DNA of 64,000 bases, from NCBI GenBank assembly GCA_903872345.1, contig CAIQKM010000108.1, forward strand, positions 124,001-188,000, written 5' to 3'. The stretch comes from an uncultured Verrucomicrobia subdivision 3 bacterium (lineage in GTDB: Bacteria; Verrucomicrobiota; Verrucomicrobiia; Limisphaerales; UBA11358). The notes under the pieces are model-generated. The model was given only the letters and a program-made list of their open reading frames with translations, was not told the origin of the DNA and did no database searches. Both the position numbers and the translations under genes were made by a program. Position 1 is the first letter of the stretch. Each line of letters opens with the position of its first letter. Positions 17,079-26,024 of this stretch are shown in pieces.

Positions 17079-17670
17079 TCGCACCGCCGCCCGCAACGCC
17101 TTGCTGCTGAACCAGCTCGCCACCCCCGGCTTGGGATCCATCGCCGCCCGCCACTGGCTGGCGGGTTTGGGCCAGCTGGCCGTGTTTCTGGCGGGGTTTT
17201 GTATTTTTGCGGTCTGGGCTTTTCAACAGTTCAACCTGGCCCTGGCCTTGTGGAGCGGGGCCGACCCCGCCCCCGCCGGCAACGGGCATCCGGGCGTGCT
17301 TGGATTCTCCCTCGCGGCCATCGCCTGGCTCTGGTCGCTCGGCACCAGCCTGCAAATCCTGCGGGAGGCAAAAACCGATAATGCCGCCGTCCCCCCGCCG
17401 GTCCTTGCGGCCAATCCTTCCTGGCAGAAAAACGGGGAAGTCATTTCCCGCCGGTTTGAGTTTGTTGATTTTCCGGCCGCCCTGAACTTCGTCAATGGCG
17501 TCGCCCGGCTCGCCGAGCAGGCCCAACATCATCCGGACATAGATATCCGCTGGAATAAAGTCACCCTCGCCCTCACCACGCATGATGCCGGCGGACTGAC
17601 CGATAAAGACTATTCTCTCGCGCTGGCCTGTGATGAGCTCTACCTCCGCCAACAAGCTGCCACACGCTGA
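17047..17670 (+). CDS. Membrane-anchored pterin-4a-carbinolamine dehydratase-like protein
   Basis: 207 residues. Residues 1-105 hold two membrane segments (about 41-62 and 84-103) preceded by NQLATPGLGS, a motif common in small Verrucomicrobia membrane proteins. Residues 130-200 form a pterin carbinolamine dehydratase domain with its active-site pattern: E157, H161-H162-P163, W169, H179 and D187. Free-standing PCD enzymes (about 100 residues) recycle the 4a-hydroxy-tetrahydropterin made by aromatic amino acid hydroxylases. No such hydroxylase is encoded nearby, so the substrate is uncertain; a chaperone-like role is also possible. The membrane fusion is unusual. It overlaps the GYF gene by 32 bp and is followed by a large hairpin. 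Confidence 0.8.
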   Translation: MKSYSPAKKLSRTAARNALLLNQLATPGLGSIAARHWLAGLGQLAVFLAGFCIFAVWAFQQFNLALALWSGADPAPAGNGHPGVLGFSLAAIAWLWSLGTSLQILREAKTDNAAVPPPVLAANPSWQKNGEVISRRFEFVDFPAALNFVNGVARLAEQAQHHPDIDIRWNKVTLALTTHDAGGLTDKDYSLALACDELYLRQQAATR

Positions 17671-17684
17671 AAATCATTTGTGCG

Positions 17685-17764
17685 GTGGCAGCCGACGTGA
17701 GGCTCCAAATAAATAAACTTTTTCAAAGTTATTTGTGCTTCCTTTTGTCGGCTGCCACTTTTTT
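17685..17764 (+). terminator. Long stem-loop with T-run after the PCD fusion gene
   Basis: GTGGCAGCCGAC (17685-17696) pairs perfectly with GTCGGCTGCCAC (17747-17758), and six Ts follow. The 50-base interval contains a second, AT-rich inverted repeat (AACTTT around TTC to AAAGTT). It sits between convergent genes. The strong stem plus T-run supports intrinsic termination of the rightward transcript. The branched, cruciform-like shape is more elaborate than usual. Confidence 0.6.
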
Positions 17765-17804
17765 CGGACGGCCAAAAGCCTTGGCACGGCCGCGTAAAAC
17801 AGTT

Positions 17805-18734
17805 TCAAAAAACCTTGGGCACGCCCTCTTCGAGGATTTTCAACCGGGAGGTCAGTTTTTGCTCCGCCACAATCTCCCGCAGCCACCGGGGCGGTTCGTC
17901 AATGGATTCAAATGACAGCTTGAACGTGCCGTAATGCATCGGAACAAAGATTTTCGCGCGCAGGTCCTTGAAAGCCTGCACCGCCTCGTCCGGCCCCATG
18001 TGTACCCGGCGGAAGGACTCCGGATGATACGCGCCGATGGGCAGCAACGCGATTTCCGGGGCCAGCCGTTTGCCAATTTCCGCGAAACCGTCGAAGTAGG
18101 CGCTGTCGCCCGCGTGATAAATTTTGCGGCCCTGATATTCCAGCACGAACCCGCCGTAACCGCGATGGTGATCATGCAGCGTCCGCGCCCCCCAATGTGA
18201 GCTGGGCGTAAAAGTCACCTTCCAGTCGCGTTGGGAAAACGATTCCCACCAATCCAGTTCAATGATCCGGGCAAAACCCAAATTGCGTGCGAGATCGCCG
18301 ACGCCCCACGGCATCACCCCGATTTTGGTCGCCGGCAACCGCCGCAGCGTCGGCTTGTGAAAATGGTCAAAGTGCGCGTGGGAAAGCAAAACCAGATCAA
18401 TCGGCGGCAGGTCCTTGAGCTTCAGGCCCGCCCGTTTGATGCGCTTCAACAGAAACAGCCAGTTGGCAAAATTGGGATCAATCAGCACGTTCAAGTCGTC
18501 GAACTGAATAAGAAATGAGGCGTGTCCGATCCAGGTGATGGCCACCTGCCGGCGTTTCAGTTTGGGAAACACCGGCCGCCGCTGTACGCCCTGCCGCGGC
18601 GTGAACCAGCCTTTCCAGATCAGTTCCTGGAAAAAGGTGCGCGGATTGAAGTGCTTGGCCGGCGTCAAATCCTTGAACGACCGCGGCAGCTTGCGCTTGG
18701 GCGGCACCGGCCGGTTTGAACCCGATTCCTGCAT
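17805..18734 (-). CDS. MBL-fold metal-dependent hydrolase (UlaG / NAPE-PLD-like)
   Basis: 309 residues with a metallo-beta-lactamase fold. The metal motif HAHFDH is present along with GHASFLIQ, SSHWGARTLHDHHRGYGG, HAGDSAYFDGF and the late histidine in FVPMHYGTF, the same arrangement as NAPE-PLD and UlaG-like hydrolases. These enzymes cleave phosphodiester or lactone bonds; the substrate here cannot be told. No signal peptide is seen, so it is probably cytoplasmic. It is transcribed leftward, convergent with the PCD fusion gene. Confidence 0.88.
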   Translation of the reverse strand: MQESGSNRPVPPKRKLPRSFKDLTPAKHFNPRTFFQELIWKGWFTPRQGVQRRPVFPKLKRRQVAITWIGHASFLIQFDDLNVLIDPNFANWLFLLKRIKRAGLKLKDLPPIDLVLLSHAHFDHFHKPTLRRLPATKIGVMPWGVGDLARNLGFARIIELDWWESFSQRDWKVTFTPSSHWGARTLHDHHRGYGGFVLEYQGRKIYHAGDSAYFDGFAEIGKRLAPEIALLPIGAYHPESFRRVHMGPDEAVQAFKDLRAKIFVPMHYGTFKLSFESIDEPPRWLREIVAEQKLTSRLKILEEGVPKVF

Positions 18735-18795
18735 ACCTCATCCTAATCCAAAAACCGGCGGAATGAACTGGAAAATTTCCGGGGGCGTATTGCCC

Positions 18796-18912
18796 CCGGA
18801 GCGCCGGTCTGTGACCGGCTTAAACCTCACGCACGTTGCCTACGGCGATGGCCATTTCCCAGCCGTTTCGCCGGAATGGACGCGCAAAGCCGGCTACAAG
18901 CCGGCGCTCCGG
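18796..18912. repeat. 117-bp element with 12-bp terminal inverted repeats (family A, copy 1)
   Basis: The ends CCGGAGCGCCGG (18796-18807) and CCGGCGCTCCGG (18901-18912) are perfect inverted repeats. Inside each end is a further small hairpin (CCGGTctgtgaCCGG and GCCGGctacaaGCCGG). A similar element, in the same orientation, lies at 21319-21431. It has no coding capacity and lies between divergent genes just upstream of yajQ. It looks like a MITE- or REP/BIME-like dispersed repeat. Confidence 0.75.
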
Positions 18913-19001
18913 ACGTTGGACAGTTCGGAGGCGGCAGCAAGATGCGACCGTTCATGCGGAGCACAGATGACAAACGGCGCCCAATCGTCTAAACTCCGGT
19001 C

Positions 19002-19487
19002 ATGCCTTCATTCGACATTGTTTCGCAGGTCAATTCGATGGAAATCGAAAACGCCGTCAACCAGGCCAAAAAGGAACTGGCCAACCGCTTTGACTTCAAG
19101 GGCAGCAAGGCCGAGATTGTGCTCGAAGCCACCGAAATCAAGCTGACCGCCGAGGACGCCTACAAGGTGCGCACCCTCAACGAGATGGTTATTGGCAAGC
19201 TCGCCAAGCGCGGCATCAGTCTCAAAAGCGTGGAACAGGTGGACCCGGACATTTCTCCGCTGGGCCACGCCCGCCAGACCATCAAGATCAAACAGGGCAT
19301 CGAAAGCGCCGTCGCCAAGCAGATCACCACCTTCATCCGGGACGGCAAGTTCAAGGTCACCACCCAGATTCAGGGCGACGAAGTGCGCGTGAACGGCAAA
19401 AGCCGGGACGAATTGCAGACGGTCATCACCGCCATCCGCGGCAAGGAATTTCCGGTGGCGGTGCAGTTTGTTAACTTCCGCGACTAA
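19002..19487 (+). CDS. yajQ: YajQ family nucleotide-binding protein (UPF0234)
   Basis: 161 residues, the full family length. The family wording is clear throughout: MPSFDIVSQVNSMEIENAVNQ at the start (given here in part), RFDFKGSKAEI, KVRTLNEMV, RQTIKIKQGIE, and KSRDELQTVI near the end. YajQ proteins have two RNP-like folds, and some bind cyclic di-GMP and act as effectors in Xanthomonas. It is transcribed alone and followed by a strong intrinsic terminator. Confidence 0.95.
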   Translation: MPSFDIVSQVNSMEIENAVNQAKKELANRFDFKGSKAEIVLEATEIKLTAEDAYKVRTLNEMVIGKLAKRGISLKSVEQVDPDISPLGHARQTIKIKQGIESAVAKQITTFIRDGKFKVTTQIQGDEVRVNGKSRDELQTVITAIRGKEFPVAVQFVNFRD

Positions 19488-19512
19488 GCTGTTGCTTGGG
19501 AATAATAAGTGT

Positions 19513-19541
19513 CACCCCGGCATCGGTGCCGGGGTGTTTTT
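19513..19541 (+). terminator. Intrinsic terminator after yajQ
   Basis: CACCCCGGCA (19513-19522) pairs perfectly with TGCCGGGGTG (19527-19536) around a 4-base loop, followed by five Ts. It lies 26 bases after the yajQ stop codon. It is the clearest rho-independent terminator in the window. Confidence 0.9.
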
Positions 19542-19688
19542 CCCCCTGCAACAGCGGTTTTCATGGCAAATAATGTTCAACCATCATTGCGTTGGCAGGG
19601 ATGCTGAATGTATCCTTATGGGCAGCATTCATAATCGTAACCAGTAACAACGCATCTTTGATACCAAGGGATTAAAAGGGAATTCGGC

Positions 19689-20780
19689 ATGGAAACACGG
19701 TTGAAACATAGGGATCTCGCCGCCGTTATCGCCGGTCTGCGGGAATTACAGGGGTTTGACGCGGGTGCCAGTCTGGTCCAGCGCATGCTAAAAATTACCG
19801 GCGACCTGGTGCCCTGTGAAATGGTCACCTATGGCAAATGGCTGACGGGTGGCAATGATCGGCCATGGAATTTCCGTTTTTTACAGCGGCCGGCAAGCGA
19901 ATCCTTCCGCGATCATCTCCCCGCCCTGCTGGCCCACATTCATGAGCATCCGCTGTTTGAACCGATGCTGCAACAGGTGGAACAACCGCTCAAAATCTCC
20001 GACCTGGTGGCCCCCCGGAAGTTTTTCCGGACCGGCGTTTATAATGAATTTTACCGGCGCGTGGGTATTCAACACCAGATGATCTGTGTATTGCCAAAAT
20101 TACCCGATGCCCGGGTGGTGCTGATGCTCAACCGTCGCGACCGGGATTTTTCGGAGCGCGACCGGCAGGTGCTTTCCGTGCTTGTGCCGCATTTCCGTCA
20201 GGCTCATAACCATGCTTGGGCGCAGGCCAGCATCCGGCACCGGCACCAGGGGCCGGAATCCGGTTTTGCCAGTTCCGAGCCGGAGTTGATCGAAGCGGGG
20301 GCCGACCTGAAAGTCCGGCAGATTTCGGCGCGCGCCATCCGCTGGCTGCAAAATTATTTTCCCGGCGATTGCCATGGCGCGATCCTGCCCGAAACCCTGA
20401 CAGCTTGGATGCGCTGCCAATCATGGAATCAGACCACCGGTGAAGATCTGCTCCTGCCGCCGCAAACCATGCTGGTTAAAAACGAGACCGGCCTGCTGGA
20501 GGTCACCTGCCGTTCGCATTCCGATGGTTCGGCCAATCTGCTGTTGATGGAGACGCTGCATGATCCCTCGGCTGCCGTGGCCCAAGGGGCGTCGCTGACG
20601 CGGCGGGAGCGGGAGGTTTACCGCTGGATGTGCGAAGGCAAAACCTATCCCGAAACCGCCATCATTCTGGGCATGAAACCGCGCACGGTGCATAAACACG
20701 TGGAACGCATTTTCCGCAAACTCGGGGTGGAAAACCGCCTGCAAGCCGAGCGGCTGGGCTGGAAAATCAAGCAGCCTTAG
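19689..20780 (+). CDS. LuxR-family transcriptional regulator
   Basis: 363 residues. The last 65 form a LuxR/FixJ-type helix-turn-helix (LTRREREVYRWMCEGKTYPE, then IILGMKPRTVHKHVERIFRK). The first 180 look like a GAF/PAS-type sensory fold without clear ligand residues (GFDAGASLVQRMLKITGD, PCEMVTYGKW). It lacks a receiver domain aspartate pattern, so it is not a typical response regulator and probably senses a small molecule directly. No target is obvious; its neighbours are a zinc-ribbon protein and kdp. Confidence 0.82.
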   Translation: METRLKHRDLAAVIAGLRELQGFDAGASLVQRMLKITGDLVPCEMVTYGKWLTGGNDRPWNFRFLQRPASESFRDHLPALLAHIHEHPLFEPMLQQVEQPLKISDLVAPRKFFRTGVYNEFYRRVGIQHQMICVLPKLPDARVVLMLNRRDRDFSERDRQVLSVLVPHFRQAHNHAWAQASIRHRHQGPESGFASSEPELIEAGADLKVRQISARAIRWLQNYFPGDCHGAILPETLTAWMRCQSWNQTTGEDLLLPPQTMLVKNETGLLEVTCRSHSDGSANLLLMETLHDPSAAVAQGASLTRREREVYRWMCEGKTYPETAIILGMKPRTVHKHVERIFRKLGVENRLQAERLGWKIKQP

Positions 20781-20798
20781 CCGGGGTCCGCTGTTGAG

Positions 20799-21221
20799 TT
20801 ATTCCCAGAGCCGGAAGGGGAAAACCGTTTTCTCCAAATAGCAGCCGCAGCGCGGGCAGCGACCGGGGTCTTTCCAAACCTCCACCCGATGGCGGGCGGA
20901 AGCGGGGCATGCCGGTTTTAATTGTTCCCAGAAAAACGACCGCGCCGGACCCGGATTTTTCACCGGGATCGTCGCCGCCTTCATGGAACCTTCCCGCAGG
21001 AACGGGGGCGGAATCAGCCGGTCCGGCATAAACCCAAGCTGCTTCCGGACCACGCCGGTGGTTTCCGTCAGTCGGCGCACCTTGGTGAAAACATCAAATA
21101 ACTCGCGGCAGTCGTGGCAGATGATCGTTTGAATGGAGCAGTTGATGCCGGCATCCGTCCCGCCGGAAACGCGGGTGCGGTACTGGCATAGTGGACAATC
21201 AAATTGGAATGTCCGGCCCAT
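20799..21221 (-). CDS. Small hypothetical protein with zinc-knuckle pairs
   Basis: 140 residues with three CxxC-type pairs: C9/C12 (CPLCQYRT), the ICHDCRELF pair, and the CPRCGCY pair near the C terminus. This suggests one or two structural zinc ribbons. No enzyme motif or signal peptide is seen and I do not recognise the family. It is convergent with the LuxR gene (18 bp apart) and divergent from kdpA. Confidence 0.65.
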   Translation of the reverse strand: MGRTFQFDCPLCQYRTRVSGGTDAGINCSIQTIICHDCRELFDVFTKVRRLTETTGVVRKQLGFMPDRLIPPPFLREGSMKAATIPVKNPGPARSFFWEQLKPACPASARHRVEVWKDPGRCPRCGCYLEKTVFPFRLWE

Positions 21222-21318
21222 GATCTGTCCATGGGATACACCGGTCCCAAAAAAGAATCAATAAGGGATTGCGGAGAATTTTAAACGGTTCTGGCCGGGG
21301 GGCATCCGCGCATTGCCC

Positions 21319-21431
21319 TCGGAGCGCGGGTCTGTGACCGGCTTAAACCTCGCCCGTCGCACACGGTTTTCTTCTTTCCGGGCGTTTTGCCGGAACGGAC
21401 GCGCCAAGCCGGCTGCAAGCCGGCGCTCCGG
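21319..21431. repeat. 113-bp inverted-repeat element (family A, copy 2)
   Basis: Left end TCGGAGCGCGGG (21319-21330) and right end CCGGCGCTCCGG (21420-21431). It shares GGTCTGTGACCGGCTTAAAC, the 3' third and flanking wording with copy 1 at 18796-18912, while the centre differs. It again lies in a divergent intergenic region ahead of a rightward gene (kdpA). Confidence 0.72.
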
Positions 21432-21534
21432 ACGGCGGATGGTTCGGGAGCGGCCGTTGATATTTTATTGATACTTTTGCCCCGTCTATTGACTGCCCCC
21501 TCCCGCGCCGCCGGTGCTAATCTGCCCGTCGCGT

Positions 21535-23313
21535 ATGAGAACCAACGATATCATTCAACTGGCGGTCTTTTTCGGGCTGCTGATCGGCCTCACGCCCTTG
21601 CTCGGGCGGTTTATGGCCCGGGTCTTTCAGGGTCAGAAAACCTGGCTGCACCCGATTCTATCCCCCATCGAAAAGCTCGTGTATCGCGCCAGCGGCGTTG
21701 ATTCCGCCGAGGAAATGACTTGGCAGCGCTACTTCTGGGCCGTGCTGATTTTCAACGTCATTGGTTTACTGTCGCTATGGGGATTGCAGATGGCGCAGGC
21801 ATCGCTCCCGCTGAATGCGCAGAAGTTTGCCAACGTCAACTGGGCGCTGGCGCTGAACACCGCCGTCAGCTTTATCACCAACACCAACTGGCAGGCATAT
21901 TCGGGGGAATCGACCATGAGCTACCTCACCCAGATGGCGGGGCTCGCGGTCCATAATTTTCTCAGCGCCGCCACCGGTGTGGCCGTGATGCTGGCCGTTA
22001 CGCGCGGCCTCACCCGCGCTTCCGCCAAAACTTTGGGCAATTTCTGGGTGGATCTCACCCGCACCACGCTCTATGTCCTCCTGCCCATCTCGGTGGTGCT
22101 GGCCCTGTTTCTGGTAGGCCAGGGCGTCGTCCAGACGTTCAAACCCTACGCCTCCGCGAAACTCCTTGAAACCTATACCACCCAGGTGCAAAAGACCGAT
22201 GACAAGGGCAACCCGGTCAATGGCGCCGATGGCAAGCCCGTGATGGTGGACCAGAAAGTGGAGACCCAGGACGTGCCGCTTGGCCCGGCCGCCTCGCAGA
22301 TTGCCATCAAACATCTCGGCACCAACGGCGGCGGTTTCTATGGCCAGAACAGCGCGCATCCGTTCGAGAATCCCACGCCGTTCTCGAATTTTCTGGAAAT
22401 GCTGGGCCTGATCATCCTTCCGGCGGGCCTGGTCTATGCCTTTGGTGTCATGATCGGCGACCGCCGCCATGCGTGGTGCATTTTTGCCGTGATGCTTGCC
22501 CTGCTGGTAGGCGGATTCTCGCTGGCTTGGTGGTCGGAAACCCAGACCAACCCCGTCCTTGGCACCAGCCAGTTGATGGAGGGCAAGGAAACGCGGTTTG
22601 GCGTGATGAACAGCGTGCTGTTTGCCACCGCCACCACCGGCACCTCCTGCGGCGCGGTAAATGCGATGCATGACAGCTTCACCCCGCTCGCCGGCCTGGT
22701 GCCCATGTGGAACATGATGGTCGGCTGCATCGCCTTTGGCGGCGTGGGCGCGGGTCTCTACGGCATCCTGTTGCATGTGCTGATCGCGGTCTTTATCGCC
22801 GGCCTCATGGTGGGCCGCACACCGGAATATCTCGGCAAAAAAATCCAGGCATGGGAAGCCACCTGGGCGGTCATTGGCATTCTCGTCCCCAGCGTTTTGA
22901 TACTGGGCGGGGCGGCCATCGCCTGTTCCCTGCCGGCCGGTCTGGCCGGGTTGAACAACCAGGGACCGCATGGTTTGAGTGAAATCCTTTACGCCTACGC
23001 CTCCAGTGCCGCCAACAACGGCAGCGCGTTCGCCGGCCTGAGCGCGAACACGAATTTTTACAACCTCACCCTGGCCACGGCGATGTTCTTCGGGCGGTTC
23101 TCCGTCATCCTCGCCGTGCTGGCCATCGCCGGCCGGCTGGCGGCCAAGAAAACCGCCGCGCCCTCGCCGGGCACGCTGCCCACCAACGGGGTAACCTTTG
23201 CCGTCGTGCTGCTCGGGGCCATCCTGATCATTGCGGCGCTGACCTTTTTCCCGGCCCTTTGCCTCGGTCCCATTGTTGAGCATGGGCTGATGCTGTCCGG
23301 CCGCACCTTTTAA
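21535..23313 (+). CDS. kdpA: Potassium-transporting ATPase subunit KdpA
   Basis: 592 residues. This polytopic channel-like subunit of the Kdp high-affinity K+ pump has its four selectivity-filter-like regions recognisable (TNTNWQAYSGEST, KHLGTNGGGFYGQNSAHPFENP in pieces, ATTGTSCGAVNAMHDS, SANNGSAFAGL with a variant AANNGSAF). It forms a membrane complex with KdpB and KdpC that imports K+ at the cost of ATP. The ATG at 21535 (MRTNDIIQ) is preferred over the one seven codons earlier because it aligns with the usual start. No kdpF is visible between the upstream repeat and kdpA. Confidence 0.96.
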   Translation: MRTNDIIQLAVFFGLLIGLTPLLGRFMARVFQGQKTWLHPILSPIEKLVYRASGVDSAEEMTWQRYFWAVLIFNVIGLLSLWGLQMAQASLPLNAQKFANVNWALALNTAVSFITNTNWQAYSGESTMSYLTQMAGLAVHNFLSAATGVAVMLAVTRGLTRASAKTLGNFWVDLTRTTLYVLLPISVVLALFLVGQGVVQTFKPYASAKLLETYTTQVQKTDDKGNPVNGADGKPVMVDQKVETQDVPLGPAASQIAIKHLGTNGGGFYGQNSAHPFENPTPFSNFLEMLGLIILPAGLVYAFGVMIGDRRHAWCIFAVMLALLVGGFSLAWWSETQTNPVLGTSQLMEGKETRFGVMNSVLFATATTGTSCGAVNAMHDSFTPLAGLVPMWNMMVGCIAFGGVGAGLYGILLHVLIAVFIAGLMVGRTPEYLGKKIQAWEATWAVIGILVPSVLILGGAAIACSLPAGLAGLNNQGPHGLSEILYAYASSAANNGSAFAGLSANTNFYNLTLATAMFFGRFSVILAVLAIAGRLAAKKTAAPSPGTLPTNGVTFAVVLLGAILIIAALTFFPALCLGPIVEHGLMLSGRTF

Positions 23314-23340
23314 TCCCGGTCCATTCTCCCTATCCATTTT

Positions 23341-25425
23341 ATGAGTGCGAAAGCTGAAGTGAATTACGCGAGCCTCGTCCGCCAGGCCATCGTCGAGTCG
23401 TTCAAGAAACTGCATCCCGGCGACCAGATTAAAAACCCGGTCATGTTTGTGGTCTATCTGGGCTCGATCATCACCACGGTCTGCCTGGCCCTGCCGCATC
23501 AGTTCAACCTGTTCAACGGCCAGATCTGTTTCTGGCTCTGGTTTACCTGCCTCTTCGCGAATTTCGCGGAAGCCATGGCCGAGGGCCGCGGCAAGGCCCA
23601 TGCCGATGAACTCCGCCGCATGCGCACCAAGACCACGGCGCGCAAGCTCGTCAACGGCCAGGAAGTTTCCGTGAATGGCAACGACCTGAAAATCGGCGAA
23701 CTCATCGTCTGCGAAGCCGGTGAAATCATCGCGGCCGACGGCGAAATCATTGAAGGCATCGCCACCGTGGATGAATCCGCCATCACCGGCGAATCCGCGC
23801 CCGTCGTGCGCGAAAGCGGCGGCGACCGCAGTGCCGTCACCGGCGGCACGCGCGTGTTGAGCGACCGCATTGTCATCCGCGTTACCGCCGAGGCCGGCAA
23901 CTCGTTCCTTGACCGCATGATCTCCATGATCGAGGGTGCGCGCCGGCAGAAGACACCGAATGAAATCGCGTTGAACATTGTGCTGATCAGCCTCACCGCG
24001 CTGTTCATTGTGGTGGTGGTGGTGCTGCCACCGTTTGCGCATTACAACGAAAATGCCGCCGGCCAGAAGGGCGTGGTGCTGACCTCCCTGCCGGTACTGC
24101 TCGCGCTGATCGTGTGTTTGATTCCCACCACCATCGGCGGCCTGTTGAGCGCCATCGGCATTGCGGGCATTGACCGCCTGATGCGCCGCAATGTGCTGGC
24201 CACTTCCGGCCGCGCCGTGGAAGCCGCCGGCGACGTGGACGTGCTCCTGCTCGACAAGACCGGCACCATCACGCTCGGTAATCGTCAGGCCACGGAATTC
24301 ATTCCCGCGCCCGGCGTCACGCTCGAAGCACTGGCCGATGCCGCGCAACTCGCCTCCCTCGCCGATGAAACGCCCGAAGGCCGTTCCATCGCCGTGCTGG
24401 CGAAGGAAAAATACGGCTTGCGCGGCCGCGACGTTTCCGGCCCGCACGCCCAATTCATTCCCTTCACCGCCCAGACCCGCATGAGCGGACTGGACCTGAC
24501 CGACGGCAAATCCGCCGCGCCCCGGCGCATTCGCAAAGGCGCCGCCGAGGCCGTCAAAAACTGGGTCATCGAACAGGGTGGCACGGTAGACCCGGCCGTC
24601 TTTGAAAAAGTGGATGGCATCGCGCGCCTGGGCGGCACACCCCTGGTGGTGGCCGATGGCGCGAAGATACTCGGCGTCATTCACCTCAAGGATATCGTGA
24701 AGGGCGGCATCAAGGAACGCTTCGCCCAGCTCCGCAAAATGGGCGTCCGCACCGTCATGATCACCGGTGACAATTCCCTGACCGCCGCCGCCATCGCCGC
24801 CGAGGCGGGCGTGGATGATTTCATCGCGCAGGCCAAGCCCGAAGACAAGCTTGCCCGCATCCGGCAGGAGCAGTCCGGCGGCCGGCTTGTGGCGATGATT
24901 GGCGACGGCACCAACGACGCCCCCGCGCTCGCCCAGGCCGACGTCGGCGTGGCCATGAACACCGGCACGCAGGCCGCCCGCGAGGCCGGCAACATGGTGG
25001 ACTTGGACTCCAATCCCACCAAGCTCATCGAGGTCGTCGAGATCGGGAAACAATTGCTGATGACGCGCGGCGCCCTGACCACGTTCAGCATCGCCAACGA
25101 CGTGTCGAAGTATTTCGCCATTTTGCCGGCCATGTTTGGTCTCCTTTATGCGCTGTCGGCGGGACAACATGGTCCGCTCGACAAACTGAACATCATGTTC
25201 CTCCATTCCCCTCAGAGCGCCATCTTGAGTGCGGTCATTTTTAATGCGCTCATCATTGTTGCCCTCATCCCGCTCGCCTTGCGCGGCGTGAAGTACCGTC
25301 CGCTGGGCGCGGCGGTAATCCTGCGGAACAACATGCTGATCTACGGCCTCGGCGGCATCATTGTGCCGTTCGTCTTTATCAAACTGATTGATGTGCTGCT
25401 GGTGGCCACGCATCTCGCACCCTGA
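23341..25425 (+). CDS. kdpB: Potassium-transporting P-type ATPase subunit KdpB
   Basis: 694 residues, normal length. The phosphorylation motif DKTGT begins at D305. Other P-type signatures are TGES ([10 protein letters not shown]), [16 protein letters not shown] and the KdpB-typical [15 protein letters not shown]. It hydrolyses ATP and drives K+ through KdpA. Starts 27 bp after kdpA. Confidence 0.97.
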   Translation: MSAKAEVNYASLVRQAIVESFKKLHPGDQIKNPVMFVVYLGSIITTVCLALPHQFNLFNGQICFWLWFTCLFANFAEAMAEGRGKAHADELRRMRTKTTARKLVNGQEVSVNGNDLKIGELIVCEAGEIIAADGEIIEGIATVDESAITGESAPVVRESGGDRSAVTGGTRVLSDRIVIRVTAEAGNSFLDRMISMIEGARRQKTPNEIALNIVLISLTALFIVVVVVLPPFAHYNENAAGQKGVVLTSLPVLLALIVCLIPTTIGGLLSAIGIAGIDRLMRRNVLATSGRAVEAAGDVDVLLLDKTGTITLGNRQATEFIPAPGVTLEALADAAQLASLADETPEGRSIAVLAKEKYGLRGRDVSGPHAQFIPFTAQTRMSGLDLTDGKSAAPRRIRKGAAEAVKNWVIEQGGTVDPAVFEKVDGIARLGGTPLVVADGAKILGVIHLKDIVKGGIKERFAQLRKMGVRTVMITGDNSLTAAAIAAEAGVDDFIAQAKPEDKLARIRQEQSGGRLVAMIGDGTNDAPALAQADVGVAMNTGTQAAREAGNMVDLDSNPTKLIEVVEIGKQLLMTRGALTTFSIANDVSKYFAILPAMFGLLYALSAGQHGPLDKLNIMFLHSPQSAILSAVIFNALIIVALIPLALRGVKYRPLGAAVILRNNMLIYGLGGIIVPFVFIKLIDVLLVATHLAP

Positions 25426-25453
25426 TTGCATCCACCCTCGAGAAAGGAAATCT

Positions 25454-26020
25454 ATGTTCAAATTAATCATTCAATCCGTCCGCCAGGTCATTGTCTGGAC
25501 GTTCATCGCCGGCCTGGTGTATCCGGCGCTCGTCACGGTCGTCGCCCAGCTCGCCTTCCGGGATCGCGCCAATGGCAGCCTCATTGCCAAAGGCGACGCC
25601 ATCGCCGGTTCCGAATTGCTCGGCCAGCAGTTCACGGGCACCAATTATTTCTGGTCCCGCCCCTCGTCCTGCACCTACACCACCCTGCCTTCGGGTGCCA
25701 GCAACCTCGGACCCACCAGCGGCCAGTTGCAGACCAATGTGGTGAACAATCTGGCCGCACTGCGGTCGGCGCACAATCTGGCCACCAACGCCCCGGTGCC
25801 CGCCGACTTGCTGTTCGCCTCCGGCAGCGGGGTGGACCCGCACATCAGCCCGGAAGCCGCCCGGTTTCAAATCGCCCGCGTGGCCGCGTCCCGCCGTCTG
25901 CCGGTGGAACGCATTACCGCGCTGGTGGAACAGTTTGTGGAACCGCCGCAGTTCGGCTTTTTGGGTGAGGCGCGGGTGAACGTTTTGAAGCTGAATTTGG
26001 CGCTGGATGCGTTAAAGTAA
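25454..26020 (+). CDS. kdpC: Potassium-transporting ATPase subunit KdpC
   Basis: 188 residues with one N-terminal membrane segment (FIAGLVYPALVTVVAQLAF) and the periplasmic part with FWSRPSSCTYTT, SGSGVDPHISPEAARFQ and RITALVEQ. It assists KdpA/KdpB assembly and K+ binding. The start at 25454 is set by the preceding AGAAAGGAAA, a good ribosome-binding site, rather than the in-frame ATG at 25388 inside kdpB. Confidence 0.95.
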   Translation: MFKLIIQSVRQVIVWTFIAGLVYPALVTVVAQLAFRDRANGSLIAKGDAIAGSELLGQQFTGTNYFWSRPSSCTYTTLPSGASNLGPTSGQLQTNVVNNLAALRSAHNLATNAPVPADLLFASGSGVDPHISPEAARFQIARVAASRRLPVERITALVEQFVEPPQFGFLGEARVNVLKLNLALDALK

Positions 26021-26024
26021 CCGT

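Noticed and set aside
19585..19615. Sigma-54 promoter before the LuxR gene (TGGCAGG-GATG-CTGA)
   Set aside because: The invariant GC of the -12 element is missing (GA instead), so it does not meet the minimum pattern.
21775..25470. 1231-codon open frame on the minus strand
   Set aside because: It is wholly antisense to kdpA, kdpB and the start of kdpC, which are certain. Its low-complexity His/Gly/Asp/Gln composition is that of a GC-rich shadow frame.
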